NCBI GenBank assembly: GCA_039621445.1
Contig: CP154956.1
Span: 12,895,443-12,959,442, forward strand
Direction of reading: 5' to 3'
Length of the DNA stretch: 64,000 nucleotides
Origin: Euglena gracilis
Taxonomy: Eukaryota; Euglenida; Euglenophyceae; Euglenales
Positions 33,296 to 43,746 of the stretch are shown here, one piece after another (position 1 is the first letter of the stretch; each line of letters starts with the position of its first letter). The notes under the pieces are model-generated. The model did no database searches. It worked only from the letters and a program-made list of their open reading frames with translations, and was not told the DNA's origin. The translations under genes were made by a program, and so were the position numbers.

Positions 33296-34599
33296 TCTTT
33301 TCACCTTGGGATGGAATGTTGCAACCACTTTCTCTCCCTCCAGTGCAATTTTTTTTGGATACGATGCTTTTGTGGTTCTTTGTGCGTTTTTTTTTTGTGC
33401 TTTGTGTGCTTTAGAGAAGTCGTGTTTAGTCAGCGGATAACAAAACAAATGCCACCGGGTTATATAAACCTCCCATTTAGGGGGGGACCCAGTAGAGTTG
33501 CCCAATGTTAAGTTGTTATAAAAAATGAACCTCAAAACTGGAGTGGTTTTCAGCAGTTTTGTGCTGTGTCATTGATTGATTATTAGAGCTGGGGTTCTAA
33601 TTTTGGTCCAAAAATTCTGCTCCAGATTTCTGTTGATTAAGGCTTAAATTTAGCCATTAATCTGCCTATGGGAAATTGTCCTCTACCCTCTGCACTTGAT
33701 ACCCTGTCCTCATGGATACCTGTCTCCGGTGTACCTTTGGCCCGCTGAGCTGTTTTCTAACAATTCCTTTGAAGCAAATTTCCCAGTTCGAAAAATTTCC
33801 GAAATAATATTTTAAGGTTTCTCACACAGACGTGAAAGGACCATTTTTCTTAGTGTCGGCCAATTTCTAAATGTCAGTGTTTTTTTTTTTGATCCGGTTC
33901 CCCCAGGGAGTTGTCCTCTGGTCCCGCACCCTATGATTTGTCCTCATGGGGAACTGTCTCTTACACCTGTACTTGCTGAATTGTATTATAGCATTTGTCT
34001 CCGTAATTTCAACCGTCAAGGTTTTGCCCCCCCCCCTCCCCTGTGTCAAACGACCACCTTGGAGACACATATTCTGGGAGATAGATATGTGTCAGTGGTC
34101 GTTGGAAACGGTGTGGCGGGTCATCACTCCAATCTCATCATCTCCCAGCTTGCTTTTTTGTGGTCTGCTGGCAAACCAACTTGATTAGATTTGACCATCC
34201 ATTTGACCTTTTTTGACCATCATGTTCCCTTCTTGTTTTTTTCTTTGACATATTCGGGTCACTGAATTCATTAGGAAACTGCGGGGAGGGGGGGGCTGAT
34301 ATATATTCGGGTCACTGAACTGATTAGGAAACTCCCACGGGGGGGTGGACTGTAAAAACAGACACACAAAAAAAGGACATGTAAAACAACACAACGGAAA
34401 AAAAAGAAACCAAAAAAACCAACTTTTAAAAATTGTGTCTTGGGGTCAGCAGGGGTGAGGGAGGACACAAATGTGTTTTTTTTGTTCCTTTTGTGTTGTT
34501 TTTTTGTCTTGGTTATTCTGAGATTACTCTGGGAATGATTTTGACTGAAGAAAGTTGTGGATTTTGGGCAAGGGGTTTCCCCTTCATCAGGTTTTGTCA

Positions 34600-34930
34600 C
34601 AAATATTTTTGCACATTTGTGGCCATTTTAGGCCATTTCTCAGTGCTTTCAGCCACTTTTCCCCCATTTTTGACCAGTTTTGGCCATTTTGTGGCCACTT
34701 GCACAGATTCAGTGGCCATTGGTACAGATTTGGTGAGATCTGGTGGCAAAAAACCGTCAGCTGTTTCCGGTCCAGAAACAGCTCAAATCATCAAACTCAC
34801 CCAAAATGCTTTTTTATTGCAATTTTGTAATCGATGGGTGGCTTTGCGTGTGTTTCTCTCTCATCCAGTCAATCTAGGTTGCACCCAATTCTTGTCGCGC
34901 GGTCCACGCAGTCCCACACGCGGTGCACGC
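34600..34930 (+). repeat. Intronic dispersed repeat, copy B (upstream of exon 16)
   Basis: Same family and orientation as 6,895-7,200, with the landmarks in the same order. It lies 330 bp upstream of the next helical-repeat exon. Confidence 0.8.
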
Positions 34931-35280
34931 GGTGCGAAACACGCGGTGCACACGCTGCGGCAGCATCCCCCTGGACAGGTGTTGTGTAGTCTTGAGTCCC
35001 GCCGGCACCCCGTTTTTGGCCGCCAACCCATTGACGTTGGGTCAAAACCGGGTCGAAAAAGTCGAAAAAATCGGAATTTTTTTTGCCCGAAACGATGTTT
35101 TTTTGGCCTCCCGGACCCGAACAAACTGTTTTTGAGCCGAAAATGAGCGTTTTTCGGCTCTTTACTGCGTGATGGTGCCAGGCAACCCAGCCCCGTGGTT
35201 TCTTCATCGGTTCAATGACCCGAATATTTAACCCCCCCCCCCTGCGCGGCCCCGTCCAACGGCTGCCGGGCCCTGGCCAG

Positions 35281-35362
35281 GCCCCAGTTCCTGGCGGGCG
35301 GCAACGAGCAGAGCCTGACCAACCTCTGCTGGGCGTACAACGTCCTCAAGTTCCGGTCAAAG
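35281..35362 (+). CDS. OPR-like exon 16
   Basis: The exon follows CCCTGGCCAG (a second AG lies 6 bp on) and ends TCAAAG/GTTTTT, a good donor. It reads PQFLAGGNEQSLTNLCWAYN and VLKFRSK. SLTNLCWAYNVL is the clearest first-helix core in the window. Confidence 0.7.
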
Positions 35363-35744
35363 GTTTTTTTATGCATTGTGACCCGGAGGGGAAGTGGGGG
35401 TGGGGGGGCAGGCGGGTGGGTGGGTCTGGGCCGACCCCCCCCCCCGCTGGGGGTCGGGCCGAGTGGGTACCCTGCCGGGTTTTGTCTGTATTCGGCACAA
35501 AGCGTTGTTGTTGTTGTTTTTTTTTGGACCCTCCAAAAGTGACCCTCAAAAGTGGGCCCCCCGAGCCCGCCAGAAGGTGGGTGGGTGGATCTGGACCCCA
35601 AAAAAGATAATGTAATAATATAGAATGTGGAATATATGTAATGTATCAGGTTTAATAGTATTATTATAAATAGCCATTAATAATAATAATCAAGCCAATA
35701 ATAATATAAACATTAAATATTAATAACCCCCCCGAGTCCTAAAA

Positions 35745-35870
35745 ACACCTCTGGGGCCGGCACGAACCCATGCTGCGGGCGCTGGGGGACGCCGTGTCGC
35801 AGCGCGTGGCCGCCTTCCGGGGGCAGTCCCTCGCCGCCCAGAACGGCAGGGGCTTTCGGTTGTCCGACAC
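35745..35870 (+). CDS. OPR-like exon 17
   Basis: Reads LWGRHEPMLRALGDAVSQRV and AAFRGQSLAAQNGRGFRL, ending GACACG/GTATGA. In frame, a TAA at 35,740-35,742 closes the upstream side, and no AG lies between it and the LWG core. The acceptor is therefore non-canonical, or an indel hides it. Confidence 0.6.
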
Positions 35871-35948
35871 GGTATGACAGGGGGCGGCGGCCGGCACCTG
35901 TGTGGGGGTGTGTGGTGGCGCGTCGGGAATCACACACACGAGTGGCTA

Positions 35949-36129
35949 TGGTGGTGGTGGTGGTGGTGGTGGTGGTGGTGGTGGTGGTGGTGGTGGTGGT
36001 GGTGGTGGTGGTGGTGGTGGTGGTGGTGGTGGTGGTGGTGGTGGTGGTGGTGGTGGTGGTGGTGGTGGTGGTGGTGGTGGTGGTGGTGGTGGTGGTGGTG
36101 GTGGTGGTGGTGGTGGTGGTGGTGGTGGT
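35949..36129 (+). repeat. (TGG)n microsatellite, ~60 units
   Basis: 180 bp of uninterrupted TGG, 80 bp downstream of the exon 17 donor. All six frames are open through it and give homopolymer peptides that are not genes. The G-rich strand could form quadruplex or R-loop structures. Confidence 0.98.
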
Positions 36130-36697
36130 GTTAGATGGGGAGGGTTAATAAATATCTGTGTCTCTAAAAAAACACTTGTTTTCGGACCCCTTGATTCCAG
36201 GAGTATTAAAAAATGAATTTCCCCCCAAATAAGACAAAACAAAAAGATAATGATAATATAGAAAATAAAAAATAAAAAATAAAAACAGAAAAAAATGGGG
36301 AAAGCAGAAGGGACAATGGCGAAAACGGTCAAACACGAACTTTGCCAGATTCAGCTTAACCTTCTGAACAGTCATAAAAAAATATACCCCAAAGCAGAAA
36401 CATAACTAATGAATGCGCTGGATCAAAAAAGGGCAAAAAAATGCGCCATGAAACAGAAATCCGGGGGAGTGTTGCAAGCAGCAGCAACAACGGGAACGAC
36501 AAATGCGATCCGCAGAAATTGTTACCTCGCTGGGATTGGGAGCCCCCGACAGTTTCCTGAGACGGTTGTGCAGCGCTCATACAGCGCACGCACCTGCATG
36601 CACATCCATATGACGGGTTCCCCCCTGCCTGTGGAATGCCCTTTGCTTTTTTCCCTCCCATTTCCATGAACCAGCCACAGTCGCCCTGTCCGTGCAG

Positions 36698-36757
36698 TGC
36701 TGGACGCCTTCACCGGCCTCAAATTCCAGCACCCCGCCTTGGCCACCCCTTGGCATG
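36698..36757 (+). CDS. OPR-like exon 18 (short)
   Basis: The exon follows CTGTCCGTGCAG, a good acceptor, and ends before GTTTATACG. It reads LDAFTGLKFQHPALATPW. The HPAL end is completed by GLVEAVSRRI of the next exon. Confidence 0.6.
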
Positions 36758-37727
36758 TTTATACGGGTCCATTTAGTTTTATTTTATTATATTTCTCTGT
36801 TGATTTTTATTTATATGATTTTTTTGTTTTATTATTTTTGTTTTATTATATTTTTTTATTACATTTATTGATTTTGTTTATTTTATTTATATTTATATGC
36901 ATTGTATTATTCTATTTATTCATACGGGTCTATGTTCTTTGGGCTCCCCAGTTGGCTGTTGCAGTGTGTGGCTTATTGGGGCTCATTTTTGCTTTTTTTT
37001 TAACTCTTATTTCTGCAATCAAGGTGCGATTGCTGCCAACCGAAGTGTATGTCTTGGGCTTTTTTTTGTTTGTGTGAGAAACAGCTGTTTGTTTGTTTTT
37101 CATTTTGTAAATTTTTGGGATATTCTCAGAAACAAGCTGAATTTTAAGGCGGTGCTGACTCCTCCCTGGGGGGGGGGGGTGCTTGCCACATGGCCAAAAC
37201 TGCTGGATGCCCGGCCAAGGCACTTCCAGTGCCTTCGGCACTGGAATCCCAAAGAATCCCATTTTGGTGTCACTTTTGGCCCATGACCCGGCAGTCACCG
37301 ACCCCGGGAGGGCCAGGGGACCGGGGGGGGGGGGCAGTGCCTACACCTGCCCAGGCACTTCAGGGCACCCCCCCCCCCCCGGGATTGACCAAGCTAAGCC
37401 TGCCAATCCCTGTTTCCATGGAAAACCATGGTCTGTTTTTTGGCTTTCGACTTCCTGCTTGACGGTGACCCCCGCAAGTCCAGAGGGAGGTGAAGGACAT
37501 GAGACACAGAGCCCACAGTGAGGCGGAGTCCGTTCCAAGCCACCCAGATCCGACCCCCCAGCCAACACTGCTGTGGAGTTGAAAGGCACTAAAGCACTCC
37601 ACGGCTGGAGATGCCAAAAGCCCCGAAAGGCTCGTTTTGGGCACTTTTTGGCCCGCAACCAGGCACTCCGGGGCACTCCGCGACCCCCCCCCCCCCGGGT
37701 CAGGTCCCTGACGCACTGGGCAGTCAG

Positions 37728-37783
37728 GCCCTGGGCTCGTGGAGGCCGTGTCGCGCCGCATCACCTCCAGCGACCTCGTCGCA
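37728..37783 (+). CDS. OPR-like exon 19 (short)
   Basis: The exon follows GGGCAGTCAG and ends GCAAA/GTGCGG. It reads PGLVEAVSRRITSSDLVAK, a second-helix pattern. Confidence 0.6.
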
Positions 37784-38484
37784 AAGTGCGGCGTGTCGGA
37801 ACCGTGCTTTCGTTTGACCCCTTGCATCCCCCCCCAGATCAGATGGTGCGAAGGGGGCGTTTTTGTGAGCCACCTGCTGCCATGAATCGCCAGTGGGTGA
37901 GAATATCCAAAGATACTCCATTTATGATATTCACATTTTTTTTATCATCTGGAAATTACCCAAATATCAAAAAATGTGCAATATCCTCAAAAATGAGGGA
38001 AAGGGGGCATTTATCTTATTTTATACCTTCAGCGAAAATCCAAAAAAAAATAGATCCTGCGTGAGATTTTCAGCCCTGGCCCTGGCCCCGTAAAAGTGGA
38101 CGTGTTGGGGTTTCCAAATGGGGCTTGTTTTTCTCACAAGAGGGTCCAACTTTCCGACTCTGTCGTCAACATCGTCGTATCTCCCACCCCCTCCTTACCA
38201 TCAGCCCCACCCCCAGTTCTTTCCCATCTTGCTAAAAGGTTATACTTTTGCGGAGGTTATCTTTGTGTTTTTGGAGGAGAAGTTCCTCGACAGTTTCGAC
38301 ACTTTTTTTTTGGAAATTTTTGAAGCTGTGACGCCTGATTTGGTTAGATCTGCTTGATTTTTTCCCCATCCAGCTGCTTGTGAGGGGACCCCTAAACTCA
38401 GGGCAGTTTTTTCCGGTGCAGCGCCGGAATTTTTTTTCCGTCAGCCTTTCCCCCCTTGTCTGAACACCCCCCCCCTGGCCTTTA

Positions 38485-38657
38485 CAGGGCTGACGTTTTT
38501 TTGTTTTAAAACAAAGCAAAAAAAACTTTCATGAATAAAACACAGTTTAAAAACGGTTTTTTTGTTTCAAAAAAGAGTGTTTTTTTAAATAAAACGCTGC
38601 AAATAGGGAAAAAAACTTGTTTAAAAACACTTGTTTTAAAACAATGCCTCAGCCCTG
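38485..38657. mobile_element. 173-bp hAT-like MITE with 8-bp target duplication
   Basis: Ends CAGGGCTGA and TCAGCCCTG, A/T-rich interior of GTTTTAAAAC words, and the 8-mer GGCCTTTA directly outside both ends (38,477-38,484 and 38,658-38,665). CAGGG-type ends with 8-bp duplications are typical of hAT elements. It lies 60 bp upstream of the last recognised exon. Confidence 0.8.
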
Positions 38658-38719
38658 GGCCTTTACCCATTATTTGCGGTGCTCAGACAGGGGGGGGGGT
38701 GACTGTTCCCTCGTGTCCC

Positions 38720-38815
38720 TGGCAAGCGGAGGTATGGCGGCAGCGGGCCGCTCTGCGGCGCGCAGTCCGGAAGCTGAACGTCACGGACCCGGCAGTATTG
38801 CAGGCGTTGGCCTAG
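38720..38815 (+). CDS. OPR-like exon 20, possibly terminal
   Basis: Reads WQAEVWRQRAALRRAVRKLN and VTDPAVLQALA followed by TAG. The exact 5' limit (AG in GGCAAG or in GCGGCAG) is open. A GT just before the stop (GGC/GTTGGC) could splice on, so terminal status is likely but not proven. No further repeat exon is seen downstream. Confidence 0.55.
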   Translation, partial: WQAEVWRQRAALRRAVRKLNVTDPAVLQALA

Positions 38816-39590
38816 CGCAGCGAACCTTCCTTTCCCGCACTCGGTGGAGCCATGAGGGGAGCCGCCAAGATCCCGTCGCCCGCTATCACTGCACGCACAC
38901 TCACACCAGCGTTGATGAGCTCCTTTTCTTCTTTTCTCTCCTTTTTTCCCCATTCCATCGCCATCGTTTTTTTTTCCCTGCATGCCAGTGAGGGCTGTCT
39001 GTCTGGGCTGGTGTGCTGTTTTGGAAATTGGGTTTCGGTTTTGAAAAGCGTTGTCTCCTTTTTTTGTGTTTTGGGATTGAGGTGAAGTTTTTTTGGCCAA
39101 GGGAACGAACAGTGGACCTCAAGAAAGGCTCGAGTGGGGAACGCCACGGCCTGGTTGGCCCCGTTGAAAACACGAAACCGTGGCTTTTCCTTTTGGAAAT
39201 CCAAAATGACCAGACAAAAAAAAACAGGGAAAGACCAGAGAGGAAGGGGCATCAAGGGCAAATCGGAAGCGGGTATTGACCCTAAAAAAAGCAAAATCGC
39301 CACAAGGGACCTCTGCCGGGCCCTCTTTCCCGCAGAGCGATCGGCGATCGGAGGAGGGTCTTGCTAGGGCCTTGTCCGGAGAGTGGTTAAAAAAAAACCG
39401 GCATGAGCTTCCGGAAAGCTTTGTGCTTCACCCTCAGCTTCCAAGTGAGGGCAGCGCTGCGAATAATAGCGTGTGGGCTCTGCGCATTTCCTGCGGAGCA
39501 CTCCGCCTTCCGGGAGGACCTTTTTCGGCAGACTCCAGCGCCCAGGCAAGGAATCGCACTCTCCCGAGGAAGACCAAGAGGGGGGGGACG
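38816..39590. other. Non-coding stretch after the helical-repeat gene
   Basis: No recognisable gene, terminator or ncRNA. The segment at 39,370-39,590 is moderately GC-rich and faintly resembles the right end of the neighbouring DIRS elements (CTTTGTGCTTC(A/G)CCCTC), so it may be a decayed copy. Confidence 0.4.
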
Positions 39591-39593
39591 GCA

Positions 39594-40165
39594 CACCACC
39601 TCGGGTTCCACACTTTGCCCCTTTAAGGCCATGCCTTGCTCGCCGGCGGTGCCGTCCGGATGGTTTTTTTTGCGCTGGGTTAGGAGTCCCTGCTTGGTGC
39701 CTTTTTCGCCGGAGTTGGCTGATTCTTAATTTGCCCTTCGATACCCAGAAGAAAGGAACTACAAATACCTGAGAATTGGCAGAAAAGAAGAGGGTCAATC
39801 AATCACCTCAAATTTTCCTGAAAAAGACGCTCCTACAGAATCTTTCATCGGAAATTGTTGAAGCTTGCGGAAGGAATTCAATGAAAGATGCAATTTCAAA
39901 GCACAACAGCGCTGGAGACCTTCAAGAAGGGGCAGCCGAAGCAGCTGGACAAGCTGATGGTGCGGACCGAACACTGCGAACCGTGTCTGCCCGTTCCCAA
40001 AACAAATTTTCAAAATAAAACAAACCCCCAAAAGTGACGGCCACGGACCCTGGCAGACAGTGGTCACAAGGTCCCGTAAGAGGCAGAAGCAACAACCAGC
40101 AGGCCAATACCGCCTTTGGGCCAGGGCCATGGGGGCCAACAATCCCAATCAAAAAATGCATTCAA
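39594..40165 (+). mobile_element. DIRS element copy 0, 5' fragment
   Basis: Shares with copies 1 and 2 the left end (ACACCACCTCGGG...CACTTTGCCC, GGCCATGCCTTGCTCGCCGG, CGCTGGGTTAGGAG, CGCCGGAGTTGGCTGATTC) and the start of the first ORF (ATGAAAGATGCAATTTC, GGCAGACAGTGGTCA). It stops about 570 bp in, before the RT. Confidence 0.8.
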
Positions 40166-40425
40166 GCAGGTATCTAGCTATCTTGTAATGTCCGGGGGGA
40201 CTCCGCACCGTTTCCGGCCCAACCTGACTTTATCAGGGCCTCCCACGGCGGAGAAGGGCCGCCTTGTTGGAATCCCCCCGCCTCGCCTTTAGGGAAGTCT
40301 GGGCCTCACCCGTTCTGATCCAACCTGACTTCTGCAGGGTTTCCCACCTTTGAACGGGCGTCCTTGTTGGCACATCCAAACTTCCCCTTCACGTTTGCGA
40401 CACCTCGGGCTCCGCACTTTGCCAT

Positions 40426-40522
40426 TGTGAGGCCATGCCTTGCTCGCCGGCGGTTTGTTGTGTGATTGTTCGGTGCGCTGGGTTAGGAGGTCCCGCTTAG
40501 TGCCTTTCTTCGCCGGAGTTGG
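40426..40522 (+). repeat. Left inverted terminal repeat, DIRS copy 1
   Basis: About 97 bp from GTGAGGCCATGCC to GGAGTTGGCT, the reverse complement of 44,834-44,932 with few mismatches. Confidence 0.9.
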
Positions 40523-40708
40523 CTGATTCCTAATCTTGCCCTTCGACACGGAAGAAGACAAAATTCGACACGGAAGAAGACAAAAACTTTGAAGAACAGA
40601 GTTGGAAGAGATCAAGACAATACAATATCAATATTCAGAACCTGTAGAGCCTGAAGAATATCAAATTCAAGAAAATATTTCAACTTTGACATTTGAAGTC
40701 AATGCAGC

Positions 40709-43700
40709 ATGTGGAGAAGAAATTGGAATTATCAAGTCGATAACCTGGACACAGTGCAGAACAAGAAACGCCAGCTGGAGAACTCGGAGATGCGGTTTCA
40801 ACGTGGCGAACCGTGGCCATCACTTCCCCCCCACACATCTCAGAAGAAAATTTTCAGCGGCAGACAGCCACACACAGTGATGGCCATGGACCCTGGCAGA
40901 CAGTGGGCAAAAAGCCCAGACGACAGCGGAAGACATTGGGTACCCAGGGTCAAGACCCATTACATTTCAAATTGGGGTGCAGGAAACCTTCAAAATTGGC
41001 AGACCCAGCCAAGAGAGCAAACGCCCCAGCCCACAGAGCAAATGCCCCCAACCAATCAAGATGGAATAAGGGACAAGGGGGCCAGTACAACATTGGAAAG
41101 CCAGAAGATGGCCCAGTCTGGAGCAGAAGACCAATCCAAGGGCTATGGCAGCCCACAGGAAGGGGCAAAAGAGGTCTGTACCAACCATCCTTTTCAAATT
41201 CAGCCCACAACCCCATTCCAGGGGGGAGGGGAGAGGCCCAGCAACAGGGCTCCCCCAGATTTCAATTGGGCATGGCAAGAAGCCAGAACTTACAGCCCCG
41301 GCCATGGAGGCCAGAGCAAAAGGGGCTTGGTTCAAGGAGGCCAATCCAAGGGCTATGGCAGCCATACAAGGGGTGGACCTCCAGAGGCCCCCCAGAAGCT
41401 AAAGGGCAGCCCCACAGGGGCTTTGTATTTAACAAATGCCCAGCCCCAGGAGGAACAGGGGGAAGGGGAAGGACCCCCACAAGTATTTATTCATCAATCT
41501 TCAAATCCCCCAGTGGAATCAAGAAGGGGGGGACCCACAGAGGCCCCCCTATGGTATGGATACCAACACCATCATCATCAAGGAGGCCTGATAGGCAAAA
41601 CAGGGGCAGTAAGCCCTATGGTATGCACTCCAACAACAAGATCCTCCAGAGAGAGAGAGAGAAGAGAGGAGAGTGCATGCACCCCCCCCAGGAAAACTTT
41701 CCCTTTCCAAGGGCTCAAGCCCTAGGGGCCCTAAGGGTGCAATGTCCAACACCCCCAGCCCAGCCCCCCCAAAATCATCTTATCCAGGAAATAAATTCCA
41801 TGGAGGAGAAATGGGGAGACACCCCCCTCCATCAAAGGTTGCAAAAAAGCTTGAAATGGTGGACAAAAAATGCCCCCCCAACAACATGTCAACTCATCAG
41901 GGATGGCATTCAACCCCCTTGGGTAAACCCACCAAAATTGTCCACCCACCCAAAAATCAGAGCAAATTTGAACCTACCCCAAGCAGAAAAAATACTGCTG
42001 GATTACGAAAAATCTGGATCTGTGAAGAGGGTGAGGGATTCAACCACCCAGCACCTGATCCCCTGGTTTCTGATTTCAAAACCAGAGGGGGGACAGACCA
42101 AATGGAGGTTAATAAGCGATTGCAGGGAAATAAATCAAAGGTTCCAAGTGAAACCTTTCAAGCTGGATCACATCCAGCACATTTTTCCAGTGTTGGAAAA
42201 AGGCCACTGGGCATCCAAAATAGACCTAAAGGATGCTTACTTCCACATACCAGTGAGCCAGGCCCTAAAGCCATTTTTAAGGCATCAGGTGGGGGGGCAG
42301 ACCTGGGAATTCCAGGCAGGCTGTTTTGGCCTGTTTTTGCCCCAAATGTTTATGTCAGTAATGAAGACATTCGAAAAGCTGTGGAGAAAAAGGGGCATCC
42401 AGGTATTTATTTACCTGGACGACATTTTACTGGTGGCCCCAACACAAAACATCTTACAAAATCACCTGAACACAGTCGTCAGGGATTTAATCAAATCAGG
42501 GTTCAAAATCAATGTGAAAAAGTCCACCCTCCAGCCCAGCCAAATCATCTTGGATTTCAACTAAACTTCCAAGAGGGAAAATTACAGGTGCCCCCCCAGA
42601 AAATAAAAACCGTAAAAAAGGAGCTGGGAAAAATGGTGAAAAAAGATCACATGTCAAAAAGGCAACTGGCTGCCATTTTGGGCCAAATCAGATGCAATCT
42701 AATGGCCCTGCCCTTTCTAAGGGCCTTTACGGATGCCCTGGCAAATTTTTTGGTGGAAAATTCCACAGCCCCCTGGGACTCAAAACACCCCATTTCCCAA
42801 AGGATAAAGGATCAATTAAGGGAGATAAAAATTCTGATGGACACCTGGGGGGGCAGACCCTTCCCCCAAAGTGCAAACAGAGAGTTGCACTCAGACAGCA
42901 GTACCCATGCCTGGGGGGGGCTAGACATTCGAACAGGCAAAATTGTGCAGGAATTTTGGAGGGAAAACTCCATTTTGCACATAAACGTCAAAGAATTAAG
43001 TGCAGCAATAAGCACCGTTCAAAGCCTCAGCAAACCAGGAGAAACTGTGTCCCTGTCAGTGGACAATCAAGTAATTTACTATTACTTAACAAAAGGGGGG
43101 GGGCAGAAAAGACCCCTTCAATTCCATGCTAAGACCCTTTTTCAAATGGTGCATGGAGCACAACATAAACCTGCAAGTAAAGTGGGTCCCTTCAAAGGAA
43201 TGCCTGGCAGATCCCATAAGCAGGTGGGAAATGGACAGGGGGGATTATTCCCTGGACCCCCAACTTTTTCAATGGCTGAGGCAGCAGTTCAAAAATCACA
43301 TCAGCCTAAAAACAGACCTTTTTGCCTCACCAGGCAACAAAAAACTGCCACATTTTGTGGCCAGGTGGCCCCACTGGGAAGCCACAGCAGTGGATGCATT
43401 GCAATGTCCACTGGACAACATGGGGGATCTTTATGCAAACCCCCCCTGGTCTGTAATCCAAAAATTTCTCCCCAGATTAAGACTGTTTCCAAAAGCCAAA
43501 GTTTTGATGGTCACCCCCTACTGGGATTCAGCCACATGGTGGCCCCAATTAATAAAAATGAAAGTACCAGGGACCCCCTGCCTGAAAATCACCCCTTACA
43601 AGGGTATGTTTACCAATTGCAGGGGGGAAAAAATGCCACCCCCCAGGTGGCCCCTCCTTTGCATGATTTGCTCAGGCAAATTTTGGAGGGGAAACAAATA

Positions 43701-43746
43701 CAAAATTCAACCATTACAGATTTCCTGGGAAGAAACCCCAGTTTGA
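40709..43746 (+). pseudogene. DIRS copy 1 gag-like/RT/RNase H/methyltransferase-like ORF, frameshifted
   Basis: The RT is readable to motif C YLDD (frame 1, to 42,564), with KIDLKDAYFHIP as motif A. Motif B is damaged: CFGLFLPQ where copy 2 has CFGLNVMPQ, 3 nt shorter. A small deletion near 42,550 shifts the frame into the RNase H part (HSDSSTHAWGG, VKELSAAI, LSVDNQVIYYYL). A second shift in a G9 run near 43,100 precedes WVPSKECLADPISR and the domain with DLFASPGNKKLP and YANPPW (43,435). Closest relative in the window: copy 2. Confidence 0.85.

Larger units (their letters stand above)
1..38815 (+). other. Long split gene for an OPR/HPR (RAP-family)-like helical-repeat protein, 5' end outside window
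   Basis: About 20 short GC-rich coding blocks on one strand share a helical-repeat pattern: one helix with a W/F-A core (for example LALWGLARV, KNVLWAFA, VAWAFAKA) and a second like PLLTALGDRLV or PMLRALGDAV. Consecutive blocks complete each other's repeats across introns: the block at 36.7 kb ends in HPAL and the one at 37.7 kb starts GLVEAVSRRI. This argues for one gene rather than scattered pseudo-exons. Proteins with such repeats of about 37-40 residues (octotricopeptide, heptatricopeptide, FASTK/RAP families) usually act in organellar RNA metabolism; that role here is inference. No C-terminal RAP domain is visible. Introns run from about 0.2 to 16 kb and host most of the repeats listed below. 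Expression and exact splicing cannot be confirmed from sequence alone. Confidence 0.7.

Noticed and set aside
35874-36332. Poly-Trp, poly-Val, poly-Gly and poly-Pro open frames
   Set aside because: They are produced by the (TGG)n microsatellite in all frames.
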